Shown here piece after piece: positions 44,806-55,959 of a stretch of DNA of 64,000 bases (position 1 is the stretch's first letter; every line of letters starts with the position of its first letter). The notes below the pieces were generated by a model, which worked only from the letters and a program-made list of their open reading frames with translations, did not search any database and was not told where the DNA came from. The translations under genes were made by a program, and so were the position numbers. Source of the stretch: an uncultured Kangiella sp. (GTDB taxonomy: Bacteria > Pseudomonadota > Gammaproteobacteria > Enterobacterales > Kangiellaceae); NCBI GenBank assembly GCA_947503345.1, contig CANNCW010000001.1, forward strand, positions 62,001-126,000. The letters run 5' to 3'.

Positions 44806-46167
44806 ATGATTCAGCCAATTTTACAGCCACAAAAACCATCAGGCTCACCATCCGAGACGCGAAAAGTATTCTCAGTTTCAGAAATGGCTCTGACCATTCG
44901 TCGCCAATTAGAACGAGAAATTGGGCAAATTTGGATCACTGGCGAAATCTCCAACTTCATGCAACCGGCATCCGGCCATTGGTATTTCACATTAAAAGAT
45001 GCCAATGCGCAGCTCAAATGCGCCATTTTTAAAAGTCGTAATCGCTCTGCGCGCTTTACGCCAGAAGATGGTCAGCAAGTGCTAATACGTGCAAAGCTAA
45101 GCTTGTATGAACCACGCGGCGACTTACAGTTGATTGGAGAATACATCGAGCCCGCAGGTGAAGGCGCGCTACAAGTTGCCTTTAATCGCTTGAAAGAAAA
45201 ATTAAAAGCCAAAGGATTATTTGAGCCAGATTACAAAAAGCCAATCCCCAAAGTGCCCAGTAAAATTGGCATTGTAACCTCAGCCAATGGCGCCGCAATA
45301 AGAGATGTTCTAACAGTTCTAGACCGACGAATGCCACAAGTGCCGGTGGTCATTTACCCAAGCTTGGTACAAGGCGACAGCGCCGCGCAAAGTCTTATTA
45401 ATCAAATTGAACAGGCTAACCGAGACAAGTCTTGTGATGTGTTGCTCGTTACTCGTGGCGGCGGCTCATTAGAGGATATGTGGTGCTTTAATGACGAAGC
45501 GCTGGCTGAAGCGATTTTTGCCAGTGAGCTACCGATTGTTTCAGCGGTTGGCCATGAAGTGGATATCTCCATTAGTGACATGGTCGCTGATTTACGCGCC
45601 CCTACGCCATCAGCGGCTGCGGAATTGTTAGTACCGGATCAAAACGAATACCGTCGAAAACTCAATCAATTAAAACGACGCCTAGTTAATGAAGTTGAGC
45701 ATAAGCTTGAAGTGACTCAAGCACTTCTTGATAGGCTTACCGCACAAATCGTTCACCCAAAAGAAAAGCTGGTAGAGTCTCGCGCGGAACTTAGAGAGTT
45801 AACTCAAAATTTATTGGTAGCTTTCAGAGAAATCATCTCAGAAAACTCGACAGATTTAATCGACTTACAATACCGATTAAAAACCTTTGACCCAAAGTTT
45901 GAATTAGATCAGCGCAAGGATGAGTTGGTAATAGCCCAAGATAATTTAGTAAAGTCTTTTATGGACCTACTAAAGAACAAACAACAACAAATGGCGCTAT
46001 CCATGCAGCAACTTAATGACTTTAGCCCATTAGCAACTTTAAAACGTGGCTATACGATCACTGAAGATGAAACTGGCAAGCCTTTAACTTCTGTTGAACA
46101 AGCAAAAGAAGCTAAAGAACTAACGACAAGATTTGTTGATGGTGAAATTCAAAGCAAAACTATTTAA
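44806..46167 (+). CDS. xseA: Exodeoxyribonuclease VII large subunit
   Basis: A 453-residue protein. The N-terminal OB-fold holds IWITGEISNFMQPASGHWYF (shown to 20), then the catalytic domain has IGIVTSANGAAIRDVLTVL, VTRGGGSLEDMWCFND and VSAVGHEVDISISD. The C-terminal coiled coil binds the small subunit XseB, which is not in this window. It degrades single-stranded DNA. Divergent from guaB, as in many gammaproteobacteria. A hairpin CATTCG/CGAATG follows the stop (46176-46197). Confidence 0.95.
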   Translation: MIQPILQPQKPSGSPSETRKVFSVSEMALTIRRQLEREIGQIWITGEISNFMQPASGHWYFTLKDANAQLKCAIFKSRNRSARFTPEDGQQVLIRAKLSLYEPRGDLQLIGEYIEPAGEGALQVAFNRLKEKLKAKGLFEPDYKKPIPKVPSKIGIVTSANGAAIRDVLTVLDRRMPQVPVVIYPSLVQGDSAAQSLINQIEQANRDKSCDVLLVTRGGGSLEDMWCFNDEALAEAIFASELPIVSAVGHEVDISISDMVADLRAPTPSAAAELLVPDQNEYRRKLNQLKRRLVNEVEHKLEVTQALLDRLTAQIVHPKEKLVESRAELRELTQNLLVAFREIISENSTDLIDLQYRLKTFDPKFELDQRKDELVIAQDNLVKSFMDLLKNKQQQMALSMQQLNDFSPLATLKRGYTITEDETGKPLTSVEQAKEAKELTTRFVDGEIQSKTI

Positions 46168-46209
46168 ATAATAGCCATTCGCTATTTGAAACGAATGACC
46201 TTATACAAA

Positions 46210-47643
46210 TTATTTAAAAATCCCTAAAGCAAAGTCGATCCACTCATAAGGCTTAATACTTTTATCCATATAATAATCGGGAGCAATACCTCGCTCATCA
46301 ACTACATTGTCAGGCATTCGCTTGGACTTGCTCAATGCATAAGATAGCTGATAGTAACCGCTATCAGATCGCGTCGAGTACAAGTTACCTACATCCACAA
46401 CTCCAGCCGTTCTTTTGCCAAACAGTTTTACTTTACGGCTTTGTTTAGCGGCAAGTAAAAATTGCTCACTGGTGCTACCGACACCTTCGTTAATTAACAC
46501 AGCAATGTTATTAGGCTTTGGTAAGACCGAATCATAAGTAACCGTGGTTACATCATTTTCATTTAAACTAACCCATTGTCCAAGTCTTTTAGAAAGTTTA
46601 TCGTAAGACTCTTTTGCCCACTTCTTTCCTGCCTCATCAAAATTCCAACTGTCCTTTTCAATAAAATCAATCATTCTTTGGTTGTTTAATTTTGTTGATA
46701 AGAACTCCACCCCAACGGTACGAATAGGGTTGGTGTAAAGAAACTCCAATAAAGGGTTGTAACTAGAGTCACTACCTCCGCCATTATTTCTAATATCAAT
46801 AATTAAGTTATCTTTAGATATTATAATATCTCTATTCTTTTTAATTAACTCGGCGATTTCTTGGCGATACTCTCCACCAAAGCTTGGGATTCTAATATAA
46901 GCAGTATCCTCATTAATAATTTCAAAATAAGAATTATCAACAGAAAGCGCCTTTATATAACGTTTTATATCCTCAGAGGAATTATCAATAGCTACGTCTC
47001 TTTCTAAACTGATAAAACCCAAAGAGATAAAGTTATCACCAATAGAAGAAATATTTTTTATCTCAACTGGCGAGTGGTCTCCCATATAATAGGTAGCTTT
47101 ATTTTCACTATGAATTGTGAGTTTGATTTGTTTTTCAGACCAGCTTTCATTTGTTGAACTAATAATAAACCCAATAAATTCATCTTTAATTTTCTTAATG
47201 CCAATTTTATATGAACCTGAATTCCAAATACCTTCATATGGATGAAGTTTTGATTTTTTTAAGTAATCATTAAATTCATTTAGCTCAAAAGCTACTTCTG
47301 GGCTTTCTATACTATTAATTGTGCTGTTTTCTGAAACTTTATTATTCTCTATGTAATTTATAGACCAGTGACCGGATCTAAAAAAACCTATCCAGTCAGC
47401 CATAAGCTTAGTACACTCACTTGGCTTTAAGTTATCACTGAGCTTTTTCTTAATTAGCCCATCATGCACATCAAAAGCCAACGGTCCTTTTTGATCAATC
47501 ACATATTGATAGCCGGCATCATTTTTTGAGAAGGTTTCTTCCAACCACTTGAATTCATTTTTGCAATTAAAATCTTCGGCCTGTATTTGTAAAGCAAAAA
47601 TCGAAGCAGTTAGAAGTAACAGTTTAGACATTTTTGTTATCAT
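46210..47643 (-). CDS. Exported S41-family peptidase-like protein
   Basis: A 477-residue protein with a signal peptide ending near LQIQAED. The late region has the S41 layout: IIDIRNNGGGSDSS-like LIDIRNNGGGSDSSY, then AVLINEGVGSTSEQFLLAAK, where Ser in GSTSEQ would be the catalytic residue, and GKRTAGVVDVGN. No PDZ domain is obvious. AGGGG lies about seven bases before the ATG. It is a periplasmic or outer-surface protease of unknown target. Monocistronic, convergent with xseA. Confidence 0.85.
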   Translation of the reverse strand: MITKMSKLLLLTASIFALQIQAEDFNCKNEFKWLEETFSKNDAGYQYVIDQKGPLAFDVHDGLIKKKLSDNLKPSECTKLMADWIGFFRSGHWSINYIENNKVSENSTINSIESPEVAFELNEFNDYLKKSKLHPYEGIWNSGSYKIGIKKIKDEFIGFIISSTNESWSEKQIKLTIHSENKATYYMGDHSPVEIKNISSIGDNFISLGFISLERDVAIDNSSEDIKRYIKALSVDNSYFEIINEDTAYIRIPSFGGEYRQEIAELIKKNRDIIISKDNLIIDIRNNGGGSDSSYNPLLEFLYTNPIRTVGVEFLSTKLNNQRMIDFIEKDSWNFDEAGKKWAKESYDKLSKRLGQWVSLNENDVTTVTYDSVLPKPNNIAVLINEGVGSTSEQFLLAAKQSRKVKLFGKRTAGVVDVGNLYSTRSDSGYYQLSYALSKSKRMPDNVVDERGIAPDYYMDKSIKPYEWIDFALGIFK

Positions 47644-47708
47644 AATGGGAGCCCCTATTTATATTATTTATATAGGTTAGATGCATTCTAATAAAAAAGG
47701 GTTTATAT

Positions 47709-47737
47709 AAAAAAACCTGTTAACAACAGGCTTTTTA
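47709..47737 (-). terminator. Intrinsic terminator after der
   Basis: CCTGTT/AACAGG hairpin with A/T-tracts, five bases past the der stop on the minus strand. Confidence 0.88.
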
Positions 47738-47741
47738 TAAG

Positions 47742-49142
47742 TTATTTCTTACCGAACTTCTTAATTGCTCTTTTACGCTTAAGTCGTTGGCGACGAGTAA
47801 TTTCGTTTTTCCGGCCTTTGAATGGGTTGTCCCCCTCTTTTAGCTCCAAACGAATTGGAGTTCCAATCAGTTTTAATTTATTTCTAAAGAAGTTTATTAA
47901 ATATCGTTTATAGCTATCGCCTAATTTTGAACACGCTGTACCGTGGATAACGATAATAGGAGGGTTATGACCACCTGGATGGGCATAGCGTAATTTTACG
48001 CGGCGGCCTTTGATTAAAGGTGGTTGGTGACGATCATAGGCTTCTTCTAACAAACCCGTTAATTGCGAAGCAGTCATTTCCACTTGCGCCGATTCCCAAG
48101 CTTCATCAACGGATTCCCATAGGTGGCCGACATTGGAGCCGTGTAATGCTGAGATAAAATGAATCTTTGCAAAATCGATAAAGCCTAATCGACGATCGAT
48201 TTCACTTTTTACTTCTTCACGATCTTCTTCAGTCATGCCATCCCATTTATTAATGGCAATCACCATGGAACGACCTGCATCAACAATATAACTAATCAAA
48301 CTTAAATCTTGATCAGTGATAGGTTCACGTGCATCCATCACCATAATGGCAACGTTAGAATCATTAATGGCTTGTAGTGTTTTTAGAACCGAGAACTTTT
48401 CTACCGCTTCTTTAACCTTACCGCGACGACGAACACCTGCAGTATCAATTAAGGTATAATTTTTGTCTCGACGCTCCATTTCAATGTAAATAGAGTCGCG
48501 CGTAGTTCCTGGCATATCGAAGACCACCACACGGTCTTCGCCTAAGAAGCGGTTTACTAAAGTCGATTTACCAACATTGGGGCGACCAACAATTGATAGC
48601 TTTACGCCCTTAGCTGTTTCTTCTGGCTCAGCATCTGGGTCTACTTCTTCTAGCCCTAATTGCTCAAAAATGTTCTCAACCACGTTGTTAACGCCACGAC
48701 CGTGCGCAGCTGCCATAGGAAGAACATGCTCATAACCAAGGCTGTAATACTCTGCCATGGCAGCCTCTTCGTGCACACCATCAACTTTATTAACTAGCAT
48801 CAGAACTGGTTTATTTTGACGGCGTAAATGCTCAGAGACAAATTCGTCAGCTCCAGTCATGCCTGTGCGCGCATCCACTAAGAATAGAACGATATCCGCT
48901 TCTTCAATCGCTTGTAATGACTGTTCAGCCATTAAGCCATCGATGCCCTCTTCATCACCAGCAATACCACCGGTGTCGACCACGATAAATTTCTGGCCTT
49001 TGAGCTTCGCTTGTCCATACTGGCGATCGCGAGTAAGCCCTGGTAAGTTTGCTACCAAGGCGTCACGTGATTTTGTTAATCGATTAAAGAGTGTCGATTT
49101 ACCGACATTGGGACGGCCAACAAGGGCTATAACCGGAAGCAT
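47742..49142 (-). CDS. der: Ribosome-associated GTPase Der (EngA)
   Basis: A 466-residue protein with two GTPase domains, each with a P-loop GRPNVGKST (residues about 8 and 185) and NKxD motifs (VNKVDG, INKWDG), and a C-terminal KH-like domain. A basic tail ([17 protein letters not shown]) is usual. It acts in 50S ribosome assembly. Last gene of the hisS-yfgM-bamB-der run; 14 bases from bamB. Confidence 0.96.
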   Translation of the reverse strand: MLPVIALVGRPNVGKSTLFNRLTKSRDALVANLPGLTRDRQYGQAKLKGQKFIVVDTGGIAGDEEGIDGLMAEQSLQAIEEADIVLFLVDARTGMTGADEFVSEHLRRQNKPVLMLVNKVDGVHEEAAMAEYYSLGYEHVLPMAAAHGRGVNNVVENIFEQLGLEEVDPDAEPEETAKGVKLSIVGRPNVGKSTLVNRFLGEDRVVVFDMPGTTRDSIYIEMERRDKNYTLIDTAGVRRRGKVKEAVEKFSVLKTLQAINDSNVAIMVMDAREPITDQDLSLISYIVDAGRSMVIAINKWDGMTEEDREEVKSEIDRRLGFIDFAKIHFISALHGSNVGHLWESVDEAWESAQVEMTASQLTGLLEEAYDRHQPPLIKGRRVKLRYAHPGGHNPPIIVIHGTACSKLGDSYKRYLINFFRNKLKLIGTPIRLELKEGDNPFKGRKNEITRRQRLKRKRAIKKFGKK

Positions 49143-49156
49143 TTTATTTCCTTCGC

Positions 49157-50371
49157 CTACTCGCCTTCGCTGTAAGCTTCTGTATCAATTTCTTGTGGTT
49201 GGAATTTTGGATTCTTGAACGCGTACAAATATCCATAACGGCTCATGGCATAAATCATTTGCTCAGTCACAATAGGAGCACCAGATACACCATAACTATC
49301 TAAATGTTCACGCGCCACAATGTCACCAGAAGATTTATCTAGCCAATGCAGATACCCTTCGAAGTCACCTACAATAATGGTATCGCCATTATCAGCTGCC
49401 GCCGTTAGACTTCTGTATTTCAAAGCTTCTGATTTCCAGTTCAATTCACCTGACAATCTATCCAAAGCTTCAACTTCACCATCAGTATTTACTAAGTAAA
49501 CGTTATTAGTATCCACTAAAGGATCGCGTAAAACGGAAGTTGAATGACGCCATAAGAAGCGACCATTTTGTAAATCTAAAGCAATGGCATAACCATCATA
49601 ACCAGCAGCGTACAAGTTTGAACCGTAAATTACAGGATTGGCATCAACGTCTACGATACGCGAAATGTCTGAACTACCGCGTGGCGTTGATAAACGCTGT
49701 TCCCACAACAAGTCGCCATTTTGAATATTAAAAGAGGCAATTTTACCATTAGCAAAACCTGAGACTGCGATACCGCCAGCAGCCAATGGTGCTGATGTTC
49801 CGCGTAATGTCAGCTTAGGTAATACACGGTCATAGAACCACTCTTGCTTACCTGACTGAAGATTTAAACCAAAAATTTGGCCATCAGCTGTGCGAACAAC
49901 TAATTTATCTTGGTCAATCGCTGCCGGCGCTAACACTTCACTAGTAACTTCCACTTTCCATTGCTCAGAACCGTCATTAACGTCTAACACAATGACTTCT
50001 GCATCTTTAGTACCCAGCGCAATCACGCCCGCATCTGCAGTTACACCACCAGATAAAGGTAATTCAAGATTCTTTTCCCAAATCACATCACCAGTGTTTT
50101 TATCGAAAGCCGTTACCAAGCCCGTTGGATCTGCAGTAATAATCTTATCTTCCCAAATAGCAGGCTTTAAACTATTGAACTGTTCATTATCACTATCACC
50201 AATAACTTCACGCCATTCTTTATCTAGCTCAAACTTCTCTTGAATATCCGCCAATTCAGTTGGCTCATTCAAAGGCGCTTCAGCACAAGCTGCCAAGAAT
50301 GCAATTGAACCAATAATGGCCATTCTCGAAAGCGTACTTTTACTCGTCAATAGTTGTTTTTTTAGTGACAT
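49157..50371 (-). CDS. bamB: Outer-membrane assembly lipoprotein BamB
   Basis: A 404-residue lipoprotein: signal with lipobox AFLAACAE, then an eight-bladed PQQ-type beta-propeller ([48 protein letters not shown] and others). BamB supports the BamA complex in folding outer-membrane proteins. Typical order yfgM-bamB-der. Confidence 0.95.
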   Translation of the reverse strand: MSLKKQLLTSKSTLSRMAIIGSIAFLAACAEAPLNEPTELADIQEKFELDKEWREVIGDSDNEQFNSLKPAIWEDKIITADPTGLVTAFDKNTGDVIWEKNLELPLSGGVTADAGVIALGTKDAEVIVLDVNDGSEQWKVEVTSEVLAPAAIDQDKLVVRTADGQIFGLNLQSGKQEWFYDRVLPKLTLRGTSAPLAAGGIAVSGFANGKIASFNIQNGDLLWEQRLSTPRGSSDISRIVDVDANPVIYGSNLYAAGYDGYAIALDLQNGRFLWRHSTSVLRDPLVDTNNVYLVNTDGEVEALDRLSGELNWKSEALKYRSLTAAADNGDTIIVGDFEGYLHWLDKSSGDIVAREHLDSYGVSGAPIVTEQMIYAMSRYGYLYAFKNPKFQPQEIDTEAYSEGE

Positions 50372-50407
50372 ATACAGTTCCTAATAATTTCTGGATTAAG
50401 CTTTAAA

Positions 50408-51034
50408 TTACTCAATTCCAAATTCAGTGACACGCATTGCTAACAATGGCTCCATAGCGCCATCAGCAGCTTCTTTTGCTTCTTTATACAAAGCAATCGC
50501 TTGGTCTTTTTTATCTTGGCCTAACAAAGCTTCAGCTTGCAATAACAAGCTAGTGGCTTTATTGGCATCAAACTCAATCGCTTTTGCAACTGTGCCAGCT
50601 TCAGTAAATTTATCTTGCTGTAACAAAACACGTGCTAAACGAACTTGCGCCAAAGATTTATAAGTCTCATTACCTTTGTCAGCAACCCAAGCTAATTGTT
50701 CCTCAGCTTCGGCATATTTCTTTTGTTCAACATATTGTTGCGCCAACTTTAAAGCCGCCATTGAAGCGTAAACTTGCTCTGGTTGCTCTTTAATCAAAGC
50801 CGTTGCTTTCTCTACAAATTCAGGATTTTCAGTTTGACCTGCAGTAATCGAAGCAATTGCTTCGTTATAATTTGCAGAAGCCATTTCTGCTTGAGCTTTT
50901 TGGTTGCTTTCATAATATTTCCAACCCGCTAAGCCACCGAAACCGATAACCGCACCTAAAATAATTGCAGTACCGTTTTCTTGCCAAAATTTCTTTATCG
51001 CTTCAACTTGTTGTTCTTCAGTTTCATAAGCCAT
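50408..51034 (-). CDS. yfgM: YfgM, SecYEG-associated TPR protein
   Basis: A 208-residue protein beginning AYETEEQQVEAIKKFWQENG, then a single transmembrane helix (TAIILGAVIGFGGLAGW, residues about 20-38) and periplasmic TPR-like repeats. In E. coli YfgM is an ancillary SecYEG partner and hands substrates to periplasmic chaperones. It lies between hisS and bamB as usual. Confidence 0.92.
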   Translation of the reverse strand: MAYETEEQQVEAIKKFWQENGTAIILGAVIGFGGLAGWKYYESNQKAQAEMASANYNEAIASITAGQTENPEFVEKATALIKEQPEQVYASMAALKLAQQYVEQKKYAEAEEQLAWVADKGNETYKSLAQVRLARVLLQQDKFTEAGTVAKAIEFDANKATSLLLQAEALLGQDKKDQAIALYKEAKEAADGAMEPLLAMRVTEFGIE

Positions 51035-51054
51035 TGATGGCCTCCTAACTTTCT

Positions 51055-52335
51055 TTACTTCTCTAAATTTAAAATCTGTTTCAAGGTTTCAATCAATTCA
51101 GATTGCGAAACCATTAACTGCTCTTTGTGTTCGCGTAAAAACTTCACGCCCACCTGTTGCTGCTCAACTTCTTGCTCACCGAGCACTAAGCCAATAACCG
51201 CACCACTTTTATCGGCACGCTTAAATTGCTTTTTAAAATTGCCGCCGCCAAAATTAGTTCGTACTCGAACCGATGGCAATTGGCTACGAATCGTTTCAGC
51301 CAACTGAATTGCATTGATTTCTGCAGCATCTCCAAGCGCAACTACAAACAAATCAGCATCAGTTAACTCTATTGGTGCCACTTCTTCCAACAAGGCAACG
51401 ATTCGCTCAATACCCATGGCAAAACCGCTGGCCGTAGTCGCATGACCGCCTAACTGCTCGGTCAAACCATCGTAACGACCGCCTGCACAAATAGTACCTT
51501 GAGCGCCTAACTTATCAGTGATCCATTCAAAAACCGTACGATTGTAATAATCTAAACCACGCACCAACTTTTGATTAATACTGTATTCAATACCATTGGC
51601 ATCTAAAATTTGACACAAACGAGCAAAATGCTCTTTCGACTCAGCGTCTAAATAATCTGCCAATTTTGGAGCATCCGCCACCAAAGCTTGAGTATTTGGA
51701 TTTTTGCTATCCAAAATACGTAAAGGGTTTGAGCATAAACGCTTTTGACTATCTTCATCTAGCTGATCTTTGATTGGCGTTAAAAAGGCCACTAATGCAT
51801 CGCGGTATTCTGCGCGCGCTTCATTAGAACCTAACGAATTCAACTCCAAGCGCACACCACCATTAATACCTAAAGCTTTCCAAAGTCGCGCTGTCATTAA
51901 AATTAATTCAGCATCCACATCAGCCGTGGCAATACCAAAAGTTTCGACCCCTAACTGATGGAACTGACGATAGCGCCCTTTTTGTGGACGCTCATGGCGA
52001 AACATTGGGCCCATATACCAAAGTCGTTGCTCTTGGTTATACAAAAGACCATGTTCAATACCAGCTCGCACACAAGAAGCAGTACCTTCAGGGCGCAAGC
52101 TCAAACTATCGCCGTTTCTATCATCGAAAGTGTACATTTCCTTTTCGACAATATCGGTCACCTCACCAACTGCGCGCTTAAATAACTGAGTCTTCTCCAC
52201 AATTGGCATACGGATTTCGTTATAGCCATAAGAAGCCATTAGCTGGCGCAAAATCGCTTCCAACTTATGCCAATAAGGAGTTTGCTGCGGCAATATATCG
52301 TTCATACCGCGAATTGCTTGAATTTTCTGACTCAA
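51055..52335 (-). CDS. hisS: Histidyl-tRNA synthetase
   Basis: A 426-residue class II synthetase with motif 2 [15 protein letters not shown], the His-specific motifs [14 protein letters not shown] and GGRYDGL, and an anticodon-binding C-terminus. The frame extends to a TTG at 52368, but the E. coli protein starts [13 protein letters not shown], and here a TTG at 52335 gives [13 protein letters not shown], so I use it. The -10 box just upstream also leaves no room for a ribosome site at 52368. Confidence 0.93.
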   Translation of the reverse strand: MSQKIQAIRGMNDILPQQTPYWHKLEAILRQLMASYGYNEIRMPIVEKTQLFKRAVGEVTDIVEKEMYTFDDRNGDSLSLRPEGTASCVRAGIEHGLLYNQEQRLWYMGPMFRHERPQKGRYRQFHQLGVETFGIATADVDAELILMTARLWKALGINGGVRLELNSLGSNEARAEYRDALVAFLTPIKDQLDEDSQKRLCSNPLRILDSKNPNTQALVADAPKLADYLDAESKEHFARLCQILDANGIEYSINQKLVRGLDYYNRTVFEWITDKLGAQGTICAGGRYDGLTEQLGGHATTASGFAMGIERIVALLEEVAPIELTDADLFVVALGDAAEINAIQLAETIRSQLPSVRVRTNFGGGNFKKQFKRADKSGAVIGLVLGEQEVEQQQVGVKFLREHKEQLMVSQSELIETLKQILNLEK

Positions 52336-52379
52336 AGCCTCAATCGCCCAGTTTCTAAAATATTTCAAATAAGAGCGAG

Positions 52380-52385
52380 ATTATA
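52380..52385 (-). promoter_or_regulatory. Putative hisS promoter -10 box
   Basis: TATAAT on the minus strand, about 45 bases before the preferred TTG start of hisS. The -35 region is weak. Confidence 0.4.
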
Positions 52386-52448
52386 GCGGATTTCTAGGAA
52401 AACAGTAGGGTTTTTAGCTAGCATAAAGCAAATAAACAAAGGATGCTC

Positions 52449-52472
52449 ACTCTCGCGAAAGCAGGAATGGCG
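52449..52472. repeat. Degenerate CGCGAAAGCAGGAATG repeat
   Basis: CTCGCGAAAGCAGGAATGGCG resembles half-worn CATTCCCGCGAAAGCGGGAATG-type palindromes and so a relative of the copy at 1043-1066. It lies between hisS and the DUF3224 gene. Confidence 0.35.
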
Positions 52473-52492
52473 TTAAGTACAGCATCAAAGCT

Positions 52493-52969
52493 TTATAATT
52501 GATATTCCAGAGTATAAAAGTGCTTCCCATCTTCTATTTGGATATCCATGGCTCCTTGGATCCCTTCCAATTCGCCAGATCCTGAATCTGGAACTATTTT
52601 AATTTCCAAAGAGCTAACACCTTTATCCATAAAACCAGTATGAACTAACGAAAAAGTACCTTTTTTACCCTCAAGCTCACCCTCAAAATGTTCTAACGCC
52701 ACATAAGCAGCGGAGCCTTGAACTTGAGTTCTATGGCTTAGCATCTGCCCTTTGGCTGTTCCGGACAATGCTCCAGAATAAACTTTATCTAAAACCATTC
52801 TACCCATATCAACATCATCTTTAGCAGGGGTTAGATTAACGTCAAAAGCGCCTTTCACAGTTTGCATAGTTGTATCCTTGTTATCTATTTTTTCAGCACA
52901 AGCAATGCTGGCAAACATCGCTAAAGCCATTAGTAAAACTTTAAACTTGCTTAATCTCAACTTCTTCAT
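52493..52969 (-). CDS. Exported DUF3224 protein
   Basis: About 158 residues from ATG 52969 (an upstream ATG at 52987 is also in frame). A signal peptide ends [10 protein letters not shown], perhaps a lipoprotein though the lipobox is imperfect. The domain [13 protein letters not shown]...[17 protein letters not shown] and [14 protein letters not shown] [17 protein letters not shown] matches DUF3224, a small beta-barrel of unknown role. The start lies inside the ispG 3' end (29-base overlap). Confidence 0.75.
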   Translation of the reverse strand: MKKLRLSKFKVLLMALAMFASIACAEKIDNKDTTMQTVKGAFDVNLTPAKDDVDMGRMVLDKVYSGALSGTAKGQMLSHRTQVQGSAAYVALEHFEGELEGKKGTFSLVHTGFMDKGVSSLEIKIVPDSGSGELEGIQGAMDIQIEDGKHFYTLEYQL

Positions 52970-54077
52970 TACCTTTGGTTTTCGCATCTTTTGCCGCTTG
53001 CTTTACTGCAATTTTCTCACGAATTTGCTTTTCAAGCTCATCCACTAAATCTTCGTTGGCGACTTTATGGCTTTTCTCGCCATTACTGTACAGCATAGAC
53101 TTCTTAAATCCGCCAGTTAGCCCAACTTCAACCTCTTTGGCTTCACCGGGTCCATTCACCACACAACCAATTACAGCCACATCAACGTGTTCATTCACAT
53201 CTTCTAAACGCTCTTCTAGCGCATTGACGGTTTTGATAACATCAAACTGCTGGCGTGAACAAGATGGACAAGCAATCAAGTTAATTCCACGTTGACGTAA
53301 GCCAAGGCTTTTTAGAATATCAAAGCCAACTTTCACTTCTTGCACAGGATCCGCAGCAAGCGAGATACGAATAGTATCACCAATGCCTTCCGCTAATAAC
53401 ATTCCTAAGCCCACTGACGATTTTACGGTTCCTGAGCGGAACGAGCCAGCTTCAGTGATCCCTAAGTGGAGCGGGTTATCAATTTCTTTGGCCAAGATAC
53501 GGTATGCAGAAACCGTCATAAACACATCGGATGCTTTAAGGCTAATCTTATAGTCTTTGAAATTGTACTTCTCTAAAAACTCAATATGACGATAAGCTGA
53601 TTCCACCAAAGCCTCTGGTGTTGGTTCACCGTATTTTTCTTGCAAATCTTTTTCTAAAGAACCTGCATTTACCCCAATACGAATTGGGATATTACGCGCT
53701 TTTGCCGCATCAACTACCGCTTTAACGCGTGCTTCCGCACCAATATTACCTGGATTAATACGTAAACAATCAACGCCATATTCAGCCACTTGTAGCGCAA
53801 TTCGATAGTCAAAGTGGATATCCGCTACCAATGGCACTGGCGATTGCTCTTTAATTAGCTTAAAAGCTTCCGCGGCTTTCATAGTTGGCACTGAGACACG
53901 CACAATATCGGCACCAGTGTCGGCTAAAGCTTTGATTTGCCCAACAGTCGCTTCCACATCGCAAGTTTCAGTATTGGTCATACTTTGCACTGCAATTGGT
54001 GCGTCACCGCCCACAGGTACATTACCAACCATAATTTGGCGCGAAAGGCGTCGTTTAATCCAAGAGTTATTATGCAT
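52941..54077 (-). CDS. ispG: 4-hydroxy-3-methylbut-2-enyl diphosphate synthase
   Basis: A 378-residue iron-sulfur enzyme of the MEP isoprenoid pathway. N-terminal TIM barrel with [13 protein letters not shown] and RINPGNIG; C-terminal cluster ligands in IACPSCSRQ and [12 protein letters not shown]. Length close to E. coli IspG with a short lysine-rich tail. It sits between rodZ and hisS, the standard order. Confidence 0.96.
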   Translation of the reverse strand: MHNNSWIKRRLSRQIMVGNVPVGGDAPIAVQSMTNTETCDVEATVGQIKALADTGADIVRVSVPTMKAAEAFKLIKEQSPVPLVADIHFDYRIALQVAEYGVDCLRINPGNIGAEARVKAVVDAAKARNIPIRIGVNAGSLEKDLQEKYGEPTPEALVESAYRHIEFLEKYNFKDYKISLKASDVFMTVSAYRILAKEIDNPLHLGITEAGSFRSGTVKSSVGLGMLLAEGIGDTIRISLAADPVQEVKVGFDILKSLGLRQRGINLIACPSCSRQQFDVIKTVNALEERLEDVNEHVDVAVIGCVVNGPGEAKEVEVGLTGGFKKSMLYSNGEKSHKVANEDLVDELEKQIREKIAVKQAAKDAKTKGNEEVEIKQV

Positions 54078-54170
54078 AAGGTTATTCTTTAAAAGTGCTT
54101 ATTTAAAACTAGTTTTTCATAAAAAATGGGCTAAAGCGCCCATTCGTTAAGTCGCGATATAAATAGGATT

Positions 54171-55124
54171 TTAACCGCCAAGGGTAAATTTTGCTATACG
54201 TCTATCGGAATAAGCCGACAAATCCACTGGCTCACCTAAATATTCGATAGCAACACTAGATACTTTTCCGATGGTTAATTGGTAAGGTGCCTGGCCAGCT
54301 ACTTGTGACACATGGCCATTACTTTTAGTTCCGGAGATTAATACTCTCCCGGTAGCATCAACTACTTGCACCCAACAATCACCTGAAAAATTAAGAGTTA
54401 ATCCATCTGAGCTAGAAGCTAAGCTTTGAGTTGTTGATTCGGAAGGAGCCTCTTCGATTAGATTGGCAGAGCGACCATCAAGGCTTGGCTCTATATTGTT
54501 TTCTGAATTCTCAAGAATAAGCTCGCCCGAAGTATCCGATAGATTATCATTACTCAATGGCAATGTATTATTCACAGTTGTTCGCGAGCTAGTATTCTCA
54601 ATCGGAATAAGCTCGCCCTCATTTTCATCGGCATCATTATTCAATGGCTGTTCTTGTTGCGACGCTTCCTTGTCAAAGCTAGCGATAAATTTATTCCAAT
54701 AACTCTTCTCAATTAACAGATAGTAAATTGAATAAACGATGGCTAAAACTATAAGAAATGAAATAAGTTTGGTAAAAAAAGTGGATAACTGACGAGATTT
54801 CTTTTTGATTATTCGCTCATCTTTATAAGCTGGCGCTAAGGTACAATCTGCATCAACGCCTTGGCTTGAAAGGTAATTACAAAGGGCCTCATGAGTTTTA
54901 TCGGGGTTTAATCCCAATAAGTGGGCATAATTTTTAATGTAACCTTTATAAAAAGCAATTGGGATATCTTTATAATTATCGGCTTCGATATTTTTAACCG
55001 ATTGCTCCATCAATTTTAATTGTGATGCAACTTCTTTTATCGATAAACCTTGCTGCTTTCGAACTTCTTTTAATAAAGAGCCAGGGCCTACAGCTTCTAC
55101 TACTTCAGTTTCTTGTTCACTCAT
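54171..55124 (-). CDS. rodZ: RodZ-like cytoskeletal protein
   Basis: A 317-residue protein: N-terminal helix-turn-helix (LLKEVRKQQGLSIKEVASQL), a basic patch, one transmembrane helix (about residues 117-138), a Ser/Asn/Glu-rich periplasmic linker and a C-terminal DUF4115 domain (GDCWVQVVDATGRVL). RodZ links MreB to the cell wall machinery and sets rod shape. Between pilF and ispG as usual. Confidence 0.9.
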   Translation of the reverse strand: MSEQETEVVEAVGPGSLLKEVRKQQGLSIKEVASQLKLMEQSVKNIEADNYKDIPIAFYKGYIKNYAHLLGLNPDKTHEALCNYLSSQGVDADCTLAPAYKDERIIKKKSRQLSTFFTKLISFLIVLAIVYSIYYLLIEKSYWNKFIASFDKEASQQEQPLNNDADENEGELIPIENTSSRTTVNNTLPLSNDNLSDTSGELILENSENNIEPSLDGRSANLIEEAPSESTTQSLASSSDGLTLNFSGDCWVQVVDATGRVLISGTKSNGHVSQVAGQAPYQLTIGKVSSVAIEYLGEPVDLSAYSDRRIAKFTLGG

Positions 55125-55141
55125 AGTTTCTCATTGTTACA

Positions 55142-55936
55142 TTAGCCATTCATTCTACGATAAATCCTAGCTTGCTCAGTATTTGGAAATAACTGAGTTA
55201 ATTTCTCTCCATAAGATTCCATAGAAAATCGATCATTCAATCGTCGACCAATTTTATAACCTAACAATAAGCTATCTGCAGTAGGCTTTGATTTCCCTTC
55301 AAATCGTAATAAGTAGGTTTCCGCTCGGTTATACTGCCCTTCTTCAAAAGACATCAAAGCTAAACCATATAATGGACGGGTTAGACGTGGGTTAAAAGTC
55401 ATGGCTTTTTGAAAGTACAAGCCAGCTGTTTCAAAGTCACGGGTTTCTAATGTACAGAAGCCCGCGTTTTCGTAACTTTCTGCTACCGCTGTATATTCAG
55501 GCTTTTCAACTGCCTTTAAGAAAAACTTTACAGCGTTAGTGTAATCTTTTTTTGAGGTACAAAGAAATGCACCATAAGCATTTAGATAATCAGGATTGTT
55601 TGGAGATAATTTAATTGCTTTTTTATAGTATGACTCTGCCGTTTCTAATTCTAAAACGGTTTGATAGTAATAAGCTAAACCATACATAACATCACCAGAG
55701 TCAGGCGCGTACTCTGCTGCTTTTAATAAATTCTTTTTAGCCCGTTCCAATAAGCCTCTTTTTACGTAACCCAAACCTAAGGCCAGTCGCTTTTCTGCAG
55801 CCGCGGCGAAATCGGGTTCGCGCGATTCTACTTCCACACGATCATTAGTGGCGTGACTAGTATTAGTACGCTGGGTAGTCTCACAGCCCATTAACAAAGT
55901 TAAAGTGAGTAAAGAGGTTACCGCGGCTATTTTCAT
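55142..55936 (-). CDS. pilF: Type IV pilus biogenesis lipoprotein PilF/PilW
   Basis: A 264-residue lipoprotein with lipobox LLMGCE and about six TPR repeats (RLALGLGYVKRGLLERAKKN, DVMYGLAYYYQTVLELETAE). PilF is the pilotin that places the secretin PilQ in the outer membrane. Order rlmN-pilF-rodZ is standard. No other pilus genes are in the window. Confidence 0.9.
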   Translation of the reverse strand: MKIAAVTSLLTLTLLMGCETTQRTNTSHATNDRVEVESREPDFAAAAEKRLALGLGYVKRGLLERAKKNLLKAAEYAPDSGDVMYGLAYYYQTVLELETAESYYKKAIKLSPNNPDYLNAYGAFLCTSKKDYTNAVKFFLKAVEKPEYTAVAESYENAGFCTLETRDFETAGLYFQKAMTFNPRLTRPLYGLALMSFEEGQYNRAETYLLRFEGKSKPTADSLLLGYKIGRRLNDRFSMESYGEKLTQLFPNTEQARIYRRMNG

Positions 55937-55959
55937 TACTATTGTTCCTTTATTCGTTT

